From: Streptomyces soli | GTDB taxonomy: Bacteria > Actinomycetota > Actinomycetes > Streptomycetales > Streptomycetaceae | Direction of reading: 5' to 3' | Assembly (NCBI RefSeq): GCF_003999195.1 | Contig: NZ_RJVR01000176.1 | Span: 1 to 51,864 of the forward strand | Length of the DNA: 51,864 nt | Shown here: positions 1 through 7,284 of the stretch, piece by piece | Layout of the letters: each line of letters starts with the position of its first letter | Numbering within the stretch: the stretch's first letter is position 1 | The notes under the pieces: model-generated | Database searches by the model: none | What the model was told of the DNA's origin: nothing | What the model saw: the letters and a program-made list of their open reading frames with translations, nothing else | Translations under genes and position numbers: made by a program

Positions 1-77
1 GGGCGCAGGCCGCCCCGGCCGCGCCCGTCGCCCCGGCGGTCCCCGCCCCGGCCGCCGAGCGGCCGCAGGAGGGCTGA
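1..77 (+). CDS. 3' end of an unidentified gene with an Ala/Pro-rich C-terminus (partial)
   Basis: The frame open from base 3 ends in a TGA at 75-77 and encodes about 24 residues rich in Ala and Pro, ending in ERPQEG. Such tails are common at the ends of Streptomyces membrane and DNA-metabolism proteins. The rest of the gene lies outside the window, so no function can be assigned. It is the last gene before the tRNA-Ser remnant. The codon use (GCC, CCG) fits a real coding end, but the frame could also be fortuitous. Confidence 0.4.
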   Translation, partial: AQAAPAAPVAPAVPAPAAERPQEG

Positions 78-220
78 CCGCCTGTCGGCGCCGAGGCCGG
101 TGCAGTGGGTCCTAGACTCATCCGCAGTCTCCAGCGTTCGGGTGCGTTCAGCGGAAATCGCTAGACCTGCCCGACCAAGGCTCAAACGCGCTGAACCCCT
201 CTGAACGGTGGCATGCAGAG

Positions 221-274
221 TTGGAAAGCGTGTTGGGGGCAACTCCTCACGAGTTCGAATCTCGTATCCTCCGC
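221..274 (+). tRNA. tRNA-Ser(GGA) 3'-half remnant (attachment-site core)
   Basis: From the anticodon loop (TTGGAAA) through the variable arm, the T-arm with GAGTTCGAATCTC and the acceptor strand ATCCTCC plus discriminator G, this matches the 3' half of a Streptomyces tRNA-Ser with anticodon GGA. The 5' half is absent. The bases before TTGGAAA do not pair properly with the anticodon stem GCGTG, and no GGAGGAT acceptor strand lies upstream. A tRNA cut at its anticodon loop is what tyrosine-recombinase integration at a tRNA leaves on one side, so this is read as an attachment-site remnant and not a working tRNA. Confidence 0.75.
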
Positions 275-423
275 AATTGCTCTCACCGGGCAATACACGT
301 GGCCCCGACCAGATCCTGGTCGGGGCCTTCGTGATCTTCCGTCTCACTTTCCGTCTCAGTCGGGGTCTGTGGAGTCGGGAGCGCCCCGGAGGGCGTCGCC
401 GATCTGCCCCGCCACCCTCTCCG
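245..423 (+). repeat. Direct repeat copy 1: tRNA-Ser 3' end, terminator and integrase tail
   Basis: Bases 245-385 match 3757-3898 almost exactly. The match covers the T-arm and acceptor of tRNA-Ser, the spacer, the tRNA terminator and the last codons of an integrase read leftward. Weaker similarity continues to about 423 (3936 in the other copy), through the integrase C-terminus. The two copies flank the 3.3-kb peptide/M50 cassette as direct repeats, as att sites of an integrated element would. A 23-24-bp scrap of the same block occurs at 5709-5732. Confidence 0.85.
301..327 (+). terminator. tRNA-Ser transcription terminator, copy 1
   Basis: A perfect 12-bp stem (GGCCCCGACCAG paired with CTGGTCGGGGCC) with a 3-nt ATC loop lies 27 bp after the tRNA 3' end and is followed by TTCGTGATCTT. 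It is duplicated in the second att copy. Confidence 0.8.
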
Positions 424-778
424 GCATGGGGCCGGTCAGGTGCATGCAGCGCGCTCGCATACGGGCCGCACCGCCCGGCTCCCAGCCCATGATCGCGTCC
501 ACCACGGCATCGGGGACTCCCAGCAGAAGAAGAACGGTCCCCGCGGTGTGGCGTGCGTCGTGCAGTCGCCGATCCCGTACGCCGGCGTCTGTCAGGAGCT
601 TCTTCCAGCGGTGGTAGTCGGTGTTCGGATCAGCGGACCGTCGGCCGGGGACGCGAAGGTCCGTTGACCGCGTCACGCCCTGCAGCCTGGGCTCTTTCTC
701 CAGCTCGGGAAAGAAGCGGTGTCGAGTCGCTTCATCCATCTGCCACTCCTTTTCACCATGGCGAGTGACTTGCCGCAC
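356..778 (-). pseudogene. Tyrosine-recombinase (phage/AICE-type) integrase, C-terminal remnant
   Basis: The reverse-strand frame of about 140 residues carries the C-terminal catalytic part of a tyrosine recombinase. It has the helix ending RRLHDARHTAGT (the H-x-x-R box) and then a hydrophobic LLLLGVPDAVVDAIMGW segment, as in actinomycete integrases. The N-terminal core-binding domain and the first catalytic Arg are missing. In the final motif, where families have R-Y-x-H, this copy has R-C-M-H, so the nucleophilic Tyr is replaced by Cys. Intact integrases of this type are about 370-450 residues. Truncation and loss of the nucleophile mean it is inactive. Its end runs into the tRNA-Ser repeat, the usual int-att arrangement. 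Confidence 0.85.
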
Positions 779-879
779 CGTTCAGCTGTGGTGGCCGTTG
801 TCCGGGGTGTCCAAGTTCTGCTGATGGGGCTTCCTACAGCGTGGTCTCCACAGCAGAAAGGCGAATGAAAGGGAACATC

Positions 880-1143
880 GTGTCAAAGATCAGCTTCGAA
901 GAGCTGGACGGCCTGACCGGGGAAATGCTGCCGGAGCGCTCGGTCCTGTCCACTCTCGCAGCCCCCTTCCACGGCTGGGGTGGCGGCGAGGGCGGCGCTG
1001 CCAGTGACCAGAACGGGATCGTGTCGAACGCCTGCCAGTCCCAGAATATTACCGGCACGCCGGGGCTCACCACGTTGCTCTTCGGCTCGAACGTCCCGAG
1101 CTCTTCCCTCACCTGCATGCCGGGGTCGACGGCCGTCTTCTAG
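880..1143 (+). CDS. Precursor-like small peptide A of a putative peptide/M50 cassette
   Basis: This 87-residue product has a leader-like front with EEL at 7-9, GLTGEMLPER at 11-20 and SVLS after it. A Gly-rich spacer (about 33-41) and a C-terminal block follow, with ACQ at 51-53, GTPGL at 59-63, a GSN-x-PSSS stretch and TC at 78-79. The paralogue 150 bp downstream shares the front and the C-terminal block but not the spacer. The GTG at 880 follows AAAGGGA and aligns exactly with the paralogue's ATG start; an in-frame ATG at 865 is an alternative. There is no classical signal peptide. The architecture resembles a ribosomally made peptide precursor processed by the M50 protein next door, but I do not recognise a named family, so the function is inference. 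Confidence 0.7.
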   Translation: MSKISFEELDGLTGEMLPERSVLSTLAAPFHGWGGGEGGAASDQNGIVSNACQSQNITGTPGLTTLLFGSNVPSSSLTCMPGSTAVF

Positions 1144-1293
1144 TAACAAATGGCAGTGGCCGGGGCCTCGTCCCCGGCCATTCGCCTCACATCAGCACAT
1201 GCTTTCAGGAACGTGCTGTCGGCGCCTGCAGTGTCCGGGCGCCTCATCTGAAGGTGTCACGGCACCGCATTTCCGGCATGAGGAAGGGTAGCC

Positions 1294-1575
1294 ATGCCAG
1301 ACATCGGCTATGAGGAACTCAACGCTCTCTCCGGGGAACTGCTCCCCGGAAGGACTCTGCTGTCCATCGTGCTTATCAGTTACGACAACAGCAGCCACCC
1401 CACATACAACTTCCCCGCAGGCGGTGGCCATAAGGGCGGGGGAGCCACGGTTGTCTATGCCTGCCAGGCCGAGAGTGTTCACGGCACGCCGGGGCTGCTC
1501 GGCTCGCTGGGCCTGGGTTCCAACAACCCCAGCAGCAGCATGACTTGTGTGCCGGCTGCGGTAACCACCCACTGA
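1294..1575 (+). CDS. Precursor-like small peptide B, paralogue of peptide A
   Basis: This 93-residue product starts at an ATG preceded by GGAAGGG. It repeats the organisation of peptide A: EEL at 7-9, ALSGELLPGR at 11-20, LLS, then a divergent middle with a Gly-rich run (43-50), ACQ at 56-58, GTPGL at 64-68, GSN-x-PSSS and TC at 84-85. The two cysteines are 28 residues apart (27 in peptide A). The spacing of ACQ to GTPGL is identical in both. Conservation of an LPxR-type leader and of a Cys-Ser/Thr-Gly-rich tail, with a variable linker, suggests a two-peptide product or tandem substrates of one processing system. The 229 bp to the next gene hold no convincing ORF. Confidence 0.7.
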   Translation: MPDIGYEELNALSGELLPGRTLLSIVLISYDNSSHPTYNFPAGGGHKGGGATVVYACQAESVHGTPGLLGSLGLGSNNPSSSMTCVPAAVTTH

Positions 1576-1804
1576 GACGCACACCCTCTGCAGCTGGCCG
1601 CGTTCACCGTGACGGAAGTACCCGAAGCGGAACGTGCCCTCGCGGCCGGGACCAGGGTTGGCGGCTCGAGAACGCCTCTGTCGCAGGCGGTGGAGCACAC
1701 CCGGGTCCGGCCGCCGCAAGGGCCCGGCGGGAGAACTATTCCCTTGGGAGATCGCTATCAGTACGCAAGCACTCACGCTGAATCCGCCTGCCCTCGCTGG
1801 GGCA

Positions 1805-3607
1805 GTGCCCGTGCTCACCCAGGGAACCGAGCTGGTAGGCGAGTTCGCTGGTTCTGGGTATCGCCGCCCACCACATCTGGTGCACCGCTTCGACGGGCAG
1901 GTCATCCATCTGCCCGACCTGCTCTACGAGACCGCCAAGAGCCTCGAGCGGCACCAGGCCATGGCGACGAAATCCGGAGACGGTGGTCACCTTCTCGCTC
2001 GTGTGGCGCAGGAACTCACCCGGACCACGGGCCGTACCTTCACTGCCGAACACGTGGCCTTCGTGCTCGACAATAAACTAGCTCCGCTGGGGATCACCAC
2101 CCGAAGCGACGGCACTCTTGCCGACTTCGCCAAGGTCGAACACCCGATCCTCGGTCTCCGCCACCGCGCCGCGCTCGTCTCCGAACAGGCCACGTGGATC
2201 GTCGCGGGGATTTTTGCCTGGTTGTTCCGGCCCCTCCTCGTGGCCATGGTCGTAACGGCGTTCCTGGCCACCGAGATCTGGCTGTTCGCCACCCAGGAGA
2301 CCGGCCTCGCCGTGGCTCGGGTGATGTCTGACCCCGGCGGTATTCTCAGCATGGTGGGCCTGGCTATGGCCTCTGCTGCTTTCCACGAGATCGGCCACGC
2401 CGCAGCCTGCCGCTACGGGAAGGTACGCCCCGGGGCCATGGGATGCGGGATCTACCTGGTTTGGCCGGCCTTCTACACCGACGTCACCAACTCCTACCGA
2501 CTCGGCCGAAGCGGACGACTGCGCATCGACCTGGGCGGTGTCTACTTCAACGGCCTGTTCATCCTCGGCCTGGCCGCGCTTTACCTCCACACTCCGTCCC
2601 CGGTGCTGCTGGCGACGATCCTGCTCATCAACCTGGAAGTCATCCAGCAGCTTCTGCCGACCCTCCGTTTCGACGGCTACTACATCATCTCGGACCTGGT
2701 CGGCATCCCGGACCTGTTCAAGTACATCGGGCCCATCCTGCGACGCGCCATCCTGCGACGCCCGCCGGAAGAACGTCTTCAGGCCCTCAAGCGATGGCCC
2801 CAGGTCGTCGTGACGATCTGGGTGCTTGCGGTACTGCCCGCTCTCGCCCTGCAAGTCGGCATCGTTCTCTTTCGCCTGCCCCAGATGGGGACGACGGCAT
2901 GGGCCACCGCCACCACGCTCATCGTCAACGCGACCACCAGCACCACACCCGTGTTAAGCACCGCAGCGGCCTGCGTGCAGATCCTCTTCCTCCTGCTGCC
3001 GTTGGTCGGCGTCCTTCTCATCCTCTGGCAGCTGGTCAACATGGTTGTCCAACTTCTCCGCAAGCGCTGCGGCAAGCACGCGGCCCGGGCCCAAGGCAGC
3101 TGGCATGGCACCCCGTCGCTGCTGCTGTGGGGGGCCGTGGCCACCGTCGTTGCCGTCGGCCTGGCATACCTGCTGTGGACCCTGAGCCGCCCCGCGGTAG
3201 GGCCGTCAACCGATGAGGCGGCCGTCCGCCGCGCCACCGGAACAGGGCCGACAGCCCCTTGGGGAACACCGCCCGCCGAGGTGCGGCCCCCAACAAACAC
3301 CGCGCCGCCCTCCGGCACCACCGGCGTCGGCCACGGCCGCGTCACGCTGCGAAACCCCAGCAGGGCAACTGCCGAAACTCACGCCGCCTCCGGACCATCC
3401 GACCGCGGGCACAGAACGCCGACCGCCACCGGACGCACCCTCACCCCCAACAGCAGCAGGGCCGACGCCCCGAACGCTTCTCAGGCACCACCTGAGCCAC
3501 CGGGGAAAGACCACTCCTCAGATCCCGGACACTCACCCGAAGGTGCGTGTGCTCCCCTTATGCAACTGCCGCTCATTGAGGTCGGCGTGCTCAACATCTG
3601 TCCCTGA
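1805..3607 (+). CDS. Membrane M50-family zinc metalloprotease (peptide maturation/export type)
   Basis: This is a multi-pass membrane protein of about 600 residues. The Zn motif HEIGH (about residue 194) sits in a hydrophobic helix. Downstream are PAFYTDV and a second metal motif, LRFDGYY (Asp-Gly near 290), followed by ISDLVGIPDLF; this pairing is typical of the 'peptide zinc metalloprotease' branch of M50. The first 115 residues are soluble, and their strand-strand-three-helix pattern resembles PqqD/RRE leader-binding domains (my inference). About 130 C-terminal residues are Pro/Thr-rich and disordered. The start is uncertain: the frame is open from 1634, no good RBS is seen, and GTG 1805 is chosen. 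It probably cleaves or exports the two small peptides encoded just upstream. Confidence 0.75.
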   Translation: MPVLTQGTELVGEFAGSGYRRPPHLVHRFDGQVIHLPDLLYETAKSLERHQAMATKSGDGGHLLARVAQELTRTTGRTFTAEHVAFVLDNKLAPLGITTRSDGTLADFAKVEHPILGLRHRAALVSEQATWIVAGIFAWLFRPLLVAMVVTAFLATEIWLFATQETGLAVARVMSDPGGILSMVGLAMASAAFHEIGHAAACRYGKVRPGAMGCGIYLVWPAFYTDVTNSYRLGRSGRLRIDLGGVYFNGLFILGLAALYLHTPSPVLLATILLINLEVIQQLLPTLRFDGYYIISDLVGIPDLFKYIGPILRRAILRRPPEERLQALKRWPQVVVTIWVLAVLPALALQVGIVLFRLPQMGTTAWATATTLIVNATTSTTPVLSTAAACVQILFLLLPLVGVLLILWQLVNMVVQLLRKRCGKHAARAQGSWHGTPSLLLWGAVATVVAVGLAYLLWTLSRPAVGPSTDEAAVRRATGTGPTAPWGTPPAEVRPPTNTAPPSGTTGVGHGRVTLRNPSRATAETHAASGPSDRGHRTPTATGRTLTPNSSRADAPNASQAPPEPPGKDHSSDPGHSPEGACAPLMQLPLIEVGVLNICP

Positions 3608-3812
3608 TGCAGGGCTGCTGATTCGGGCCGTTCGGCCAGCATGGTCCGGGTTCGGGGAACTCTAGGGGGCCGGACCGTTCAAGGGCGCCGGTAGGCAAGC
3701 CTGCTTCGGTGGCCAGTCGCCCATGAACGCGGGTGAACGGCCCTGTACGCGGCTCCCCTCACGAGTTCGAATCTCGTATCCTCCGCCATTGCTCTCACCG
3801 GGCAATACACGT

Positions 3813-3839
3813 GGCCCCGACCAGATCCTGGTCGGGGCC
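3813..3839 (+). terminator. tRNA-Ser transcription terminator, copy 2
   Basis: This is an identical copy of the 12-bp stem/3-nt loop hairpin at 301-327, within the duplicated att block. Confidence 0.75.
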
Positions 3840-3867
3840 TTCGTGATCTTCCGTCTCGGTTTCTGTC

Positions 3868-3936
3868 TCAGTCGGGGCGCTGCGGACTCGGGAGCGCCCA
3901 CAGCGAGTCCCCGACCTGATCCGCCACCTGGCCTCA
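3868..3936 (-). pseudogene. Second integrase C-terminal scrap
   Basis: Read on the reverse strand, the frame VADQVGDSLWALPSPQRPD followed by TGA aligns with the end of the integrase remnant at 356-778 (VAGQIGDALRGAPDSTDPD and TGA), at the same distance from the tRNA terminator. An in-frame stop lies just upstream and nothing more of the gene survives. The divergence shows it comes from a related but different element, not from a recent duplication. Confidence 0.6.
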
Positions 3937-4208
3937 GCCGTCCGCGCCCTGTGCGGGCCCCATCGGCTTGTTGCCGTCGCCATGGCAGGCGTAGCCCCCA
4001 ACCTTTGACTCAGGAGGCGAACACTCCGCACTCCGGGCAGGCCCGCGCGCCTTCGTCAGCCGTGGTCAGGCGCATGCCTCTTTGTTCGGCTTTGTCCGGC
4101 CGCCCGCTGTGCGCGATCGTGGTGAGTACACCGGCGGCATCACCAGGCCGCGGCGCGAGATCCGGATCGCTGGAAGGGTGCCGCTTTCAAGCGGGAGGAG
4201 CCGGTCGA

Positions 4209-5624
4209 ATGTCCATGACCGAGAACTACGACATCCTCGTCATCGGCAGCGGCGAAGCGGGGAAATACCTCGCCTGGACGATGGCAGGTGAGGGGCACCG
4301 TACGGCTGTGGTCGAGCGGAAGCTGATCGGCGGGTCCTGCCCGAACATCGCCTGCCTGCCGAGCAAGAACATCATCCACTCGGCGAAGGTGCGCTCTTTC
4401 ACCAGGCGCGCCGCCGAATTCGGGGTCGAGCTGGAGTCGGCGGCGACCAGCATGAAGGGCGTACAGGCCAGGAAGCGGGCGATGGTCGAGGGCCTGCGCC
4501 GGCTTCATCTGGACCGCTTCCAGGCCAGCGGCGCCGAGCTGATCATGGGCGAGGCGCGCTTCGTCGGCGAGAGGACGGTCGATGTCGAGCCGGCTGACGG
4601 CGGCAAGCGCCGGATCCGCGGTGAGCGGGTGTTCCTGGACCTGGGCACGCACGCGACCGTGCCCGAAGTGCCCGGTCTGGCTGCCGCCCGGCCGATGACC
4701 CACGTCGAGACGCTGGATCTGGACCGCCTGCCGGAGCATCTGATCGTCATCGGCGGCGGCTATGTCGGGCTGGAGTTGGCGCAAGCCATGCGCCGCTTCG
4801 GCGCGCGGGTGACCGTCATCGAGTATGGACCGCAGCTGGCCGGCCGCGAAGACGTCGACGTCGCGGCGGCGATCCTCGAACTGTTCCGCGACGAGGGGAT
4901 CACCGTCCACCTCCGGACACACCTCCGGAGGGTCGATGGAGAATCCGGCCGTGACGTGCGCGCCGTCACCGACGGGCCGGACGGCGAGCGCGTGATCGAC
5001 GGTACGGACCTGCTGGTCGGCGTCGGCCGCACGCCGAACACCGGCGGGATCGGGCTGGAGCGGGCCGGGGTGAAGCTGACCGACACGGGCTACGTCGCGG
5101 TCGACGAGCGCCTCGCCACCACAGCGGCCGGGGTGTGGGCCATGGGCGAGTGCGCGGGCAGCCCGGCCTTCACCCATGTGGCCTTCGACGACTTCCGGGT
5201 GGTGCACGACAATCTGCACGGAGGCGGCAGCACGACCACCGACCGCCTGGTGCCGTACTGCATGTTCACCGATCCCGAGTTGGCGCGGGTCGGCTGCAAC
5301 GAGTCCGAGGCCAGGCACCGCGGCATCGGATACCGCGTGCTCACCCTGCCCATGGCGGCCGTTCTGCGGACCAGGACGCTGTCCGAGCCGCGCGGGTTCA
5401 TGAAGATGCTGATCGCCGCGGACGGTGACGAGATTCTCGGATTCACCGCGTTCGGGTCCGAAGCCAGCGAACTCATGGCCGCCGTCCAGACGGCGATGAT
5501 CAGCCGCACCCCGTACACGGCGCTGCGCAGTGCGATATTCGCCCACCCCACGGCATCCGAAGGGCTCACTTTCTTGCTGAGGGAACACCCCGGACCGCCC
5601 TCTGCCGTCCTTGACACTCCCTGA
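4209..5624 (+). CDS. FAD-dependent pyridine nucleotide-disulfide oxidoreductase
   Basis: This 471-residue protein has the class I flavin disulfide reductase fold. It has an N-terminal FAD-binding GSGEAG (13-18) and the redox-active pair C44-PNIA-C49 in GGSCPNIACLPSK. A second dinucleotide-binding motif, GGGYVGLE (NAD(P)H), follows, and a C-terminal dimerisation domain ends with HPTASEG, the His-Glu pair that activates the thiol. The closest groups are mercuric reductase-like and dihydrolipoamide dehydrogenase-like enzymes. There is no N-terminal heavy-metal domain and no merR, merP or merT neighbour, so mercury reduction is not implied. The start is ATG 4209 behind GGGAGGAG. The gene sits alone between two att-like remnants, so it was probably brought in by an element. 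Confidence 0.9.
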   Translation: MSMTENYDILVIGSGEAGKYLAWTMAGEGHRTAVVERKLIGGSCPNIACLPSKNIIHSAKVRSFTRRAAEFGVELESAATSMKGVQARKRAMVEGLRRLHLDRFQASGAELIMGEARFVGERTVDVEPADGGKRRIRGERVFLDLGTHATVPEVPGLAAARPMTHVETLDLDRLPEHLIVIGGGYVGLELAQAMRRFGARVTVIEYGPQLAGREDVDVAAAILELFRDEGITVHLRTHLRRVDGESGRDVRAVTDGPDGERVIDGTDLLVGVGRTPNTGGIGLERAGVKLTDTGYVAVDERLATTAAGVWAMGECAGSPAFTHVAFDDFRVVHDNLHGGGSTTTDRLVPYCMFTDPELARVGCNESEARHRGIGYRVLTLPMAAVLRTRTLSEPRGFMKMLIAADGDEILGFTAFGSEASELMAAVQTAMISRTPYTALRSAIFAHPTASEGLTFLLREHPGPPSAVLDTP

Positions 5625-5640
5625 CAGCCCCTCGCACGTC

Positions 5641-5709
5641 CTGGGCGATCGGGCCCGCGTCGTACTCGGCGACCATGCGCGGCCTGTACTCCGGGGAGAA
5701 ACGGCGACG
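5641..5709 (-). pseudogene. Transposase (IS3 OrfA-like) N-terminal fragment
   Basis: The reverse strand encodes RRRFSPEYRPRMVAEYDAG, the characteristic start of helix-turn-helix OrfA transposases (RRRxSPEYRxxxVxEY). The frame is lost after about 23 residues and no terminal repeats are visible. It abuts the third tRNA-Ser att scrap. Confidence 0.5.
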
Positions 5710-5791
5710 GTCGGGGCCTTCGTGATCTTCCGCCCGTGTGGGGTGTGTCATGCAGTCGTCGTAGGCCAGCGGTCCCACGAACGACGGTCAC
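5709..5791 (+). repeat. Third att/integrase scrap
   Basis: Bases 5709-5732 (GGTCGGGGCCTTCGTGATCT and four more bases) match the 3' arm of the tRNA-Ser terminator block in copies 1 and 2. Directly behind, the reverse strand at about 5733-5764 encodes RRLHDTPHTGG, which aligns with the integrase H-x-x-R box RRLHDARHTAG of the first remnant, here with the Arg lost. The intervening integrase tail has been deleted. It is the third eroded junction of one integration family in 5.5 kb. Confidence 0.55.
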
Positions 5792-5960
5792 GGGCGACTA
5801 CGACCGCCGTGCTGGGACCTCGGGGCCGCCTGCGCGACGAGCGCCGGAACGAAGCTATGACGAGGGCCGACGTCGACGAAATCGAGGCTGGTCGTGGCCG
5901 CCGCACCGCCTGCACGCTTGTCCTCGGCCGGGCCGCTGTTCGAACCCCCGGCTCTCGTAC

Positions 5961-6479
5961 CTACGACGTCCATTCATGGGCGAGGAGGCCGAGGACAACC
6001 TGGTCGGCGAACGTGCCGTAGACCCAAGCCTTCCGCCGGAGCGTGCCCTCGATCGTGAACCCGGCTTTCGTCGCAGCCGCGATCATCGAGGCGTTGTCCG
6101 CCAGGGTCTCCACCTGCAGCCGTTGCAGTCCGCGCACCGCGAACCCGTACTCGCACAGCACCCGGACGACGTCCGAGCCGAACCCGCGGCCACGGGAAGC
6201 GGGGAGCAGGGAGATCCCCAGGTGAGCCGACCTGTTGTGCGTGTCGATGCCCCAAAGCAGGGCCTCACCGGCCAGTGCCTGCGAATCGAGTTCCACCACC
6301 GAGAAGGTCACCGCGTCGTCCGCCGGCTCGGCCAGCTCAGCCGGCCCTGGTGAAACCGGCCGCCAGGGGCGGCCGTCGCCGCGCGACCGGGTCACCACGT
6401 CGTTGTAGAGCTCTGCGAGAAAAACCGGAACGTCCGCCTCGTGCCGGGCCCGGAGCCCGATCTTTTCGCCGCGCATCAT
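5961..6479 (-). CDS. GNAT family N-acetyltransferase (RimJ/RimL-like)
   Basis: This 172-residue protein has the GNAT fold of the RimJ/RimL group. It opens with LRARHEADVPVF, has a GIDTHNRSAHLGI strand, the acetyl-CoA loop SRGRGFGSDVV, and the C-terminal half LADNASMIAAATKAGFTIEGTLR typical of enzymes acting on protein N-termini or small amines. The substrate cannot be told. It stands alone on the reverse strand. The bases from 5792 to its stop hold nothing recognisable. Confidence 0.88.
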   Translation of the reverse strand: MMRGEKIGLRARHEADVPVFLAELYNDVVTRSRGDGRPWRPVSPGPAELAEPADDAVTFSVVELDSQALAGEALLWGIDTHNRSAHLGISLLPASRGRGFGSDVVRVLCEYGFAVRGLQRLQVETLADNASMIAAATKAGFTIEGTLRRKAWVYGTFADQVVLGLLAHEWTS

Positions 6480-6603
6480 CCGGCATTGCTACCGCAAGGC
6501 GACGGGCTGATCAACCGAATAGTCTGGCCGGCCGCCGACCGGACCAGCGGCAACAGACGTGCCGGCCAGCCCCATTGGCAGTCACAGAAGCGGGCCCCGG
6601 CAG

Positions 6604-7185
6604 TCAGCCGGTCAGCTGGCTGCCTTGTACGGCGGCTCGGCGGCGGCGTACACCCCCGGCTGGGCGGGAGCCGGGGCGGCGACCGCGGTCGGCTTGCGGA
6701 GGAGGAGGAGGGCGGCGTCGTCGTGGAGGCGGCCGCCGACGTGGGAGAGGAGCTCGGAGTGGAGGGCGGCGAGGGTCCGAGCGGACGGCTGCCAGTACGC
6801 GTTCGCGGCGCACGCGCTCCGCGCTGGCCAGGCCGCTGGCCAGGGCGACGGCGACCAGCGCGGACAACACGATCGCCTGCTCGTGGCCCCCCGCACCGCC
6901 CCGGGTGCTGAGCAGGGCGCCCAGCGCCACCGCGAGGACGCCGATGCGGAGGACTCCCCACGGCCTGCTGGTGGCGGCGGCCAGGGCGGGCCCGACGGCG
7001 AGCAGCGGCAGCCAGCTGAGCCCGGCTCCGCTGACGAGGGCCACGACCGCGACGGCGCAGACGATCAGTACGGGAACGCCGCCGGCGAGGTGTGCGCCGG
7101 CAGTGGTGAGTCGTTTCCGGAGTCGTGAGGTCGGCAGTTGCGAGGTCGGCCAGTGGTTGAGCTGGTGGTCTCGGGCATGGGTCAT
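6604..7185 (-). pseudogene. SpoIIE/PP2C-type membrane phosphatase with internal deletion
   Basis: The N-terminal 120 residues are a membrane domain with three or four hydrophobic segments ending in SAERVRRERVLAAVRS, as in Streptomyces membrane-anchored SpoIIE phosphatases. Directly afterwards, in another frame, the DNA encodes LAALHSELLSHVGGRL followed by HDDAALLLLRKP, the extreme C-terminus of a PP2C domain. The roughly 200 residues of the catalytic domain between them are missing, and the remaining open frame degenerates into an Arg/Pro-rich run. This is a clean internal deletion with a frameshift. Confidence 0.65.
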
Positions 7186-7284
7186 GTCCGCTTTCGCAAC
7201 TCTTTCTGCTCACGACGCGCGCGCCTGAATGTCCGTTTCATCCAGGGAACGGGTAGTTGTGCGGGGGCCGCAAGGCCAGGGTTT

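Larger units (their letters stand above)
3757..3936 (+). repeat. Direct repeat copy 2: tRNA-Ser 3' end, terminator and integrase tail
   Basis: This copy begins in the variable-arm/T-arm region of tRNA-Ser (CCTCACGAGTTCGAATCTCG) and includes the acceptor strand to 3786. It continues through the same spacer and terminator as copy 1 and into the end of an integrase gene. Unlike copy 1 it has no anticodon-loop sequence. Identity to copy 1 is near perfect to 3898 and weaker to 3936. It marks the right boundary of the peptide/M50 cassette and the left boundary of the next inserted segment. Confidence 0.85.

Noticed and set aside
880..3607. Assignment of the peptide cassette to lanthipeptides, daptides or lasso peptides
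   Set aside because: No LanM/LanB/LanC/LanKC, lasso cyclase or daptide aminotransferase/decarboxylase genes are present, and neither peptide ends in the Thr expected of daptides; only the M50 protein is shared with some of these systems.
3662..3901. Reverse frame with GGGYEIRTREG
   Set aside because: This peptide is the well-known spurious translation of a tRNA-Ser 3' end, not a gene.
3723..4208. N-terminal extension of the flavin oxidoreductase
   Set aside because: The extension runs through the tRNA/att repeat and terminator; the FAD-binding motif and GGGAGGAG RBS fix the start at 4209.
4209..5624. Naming the flavoprotein mercuric reductase (merA)
   Set aside because: The CxxxxC flavin disulfide core is present, but there is no C-terminal vicinal Cys pair, no heavy-metal domain and no mer neighbours.
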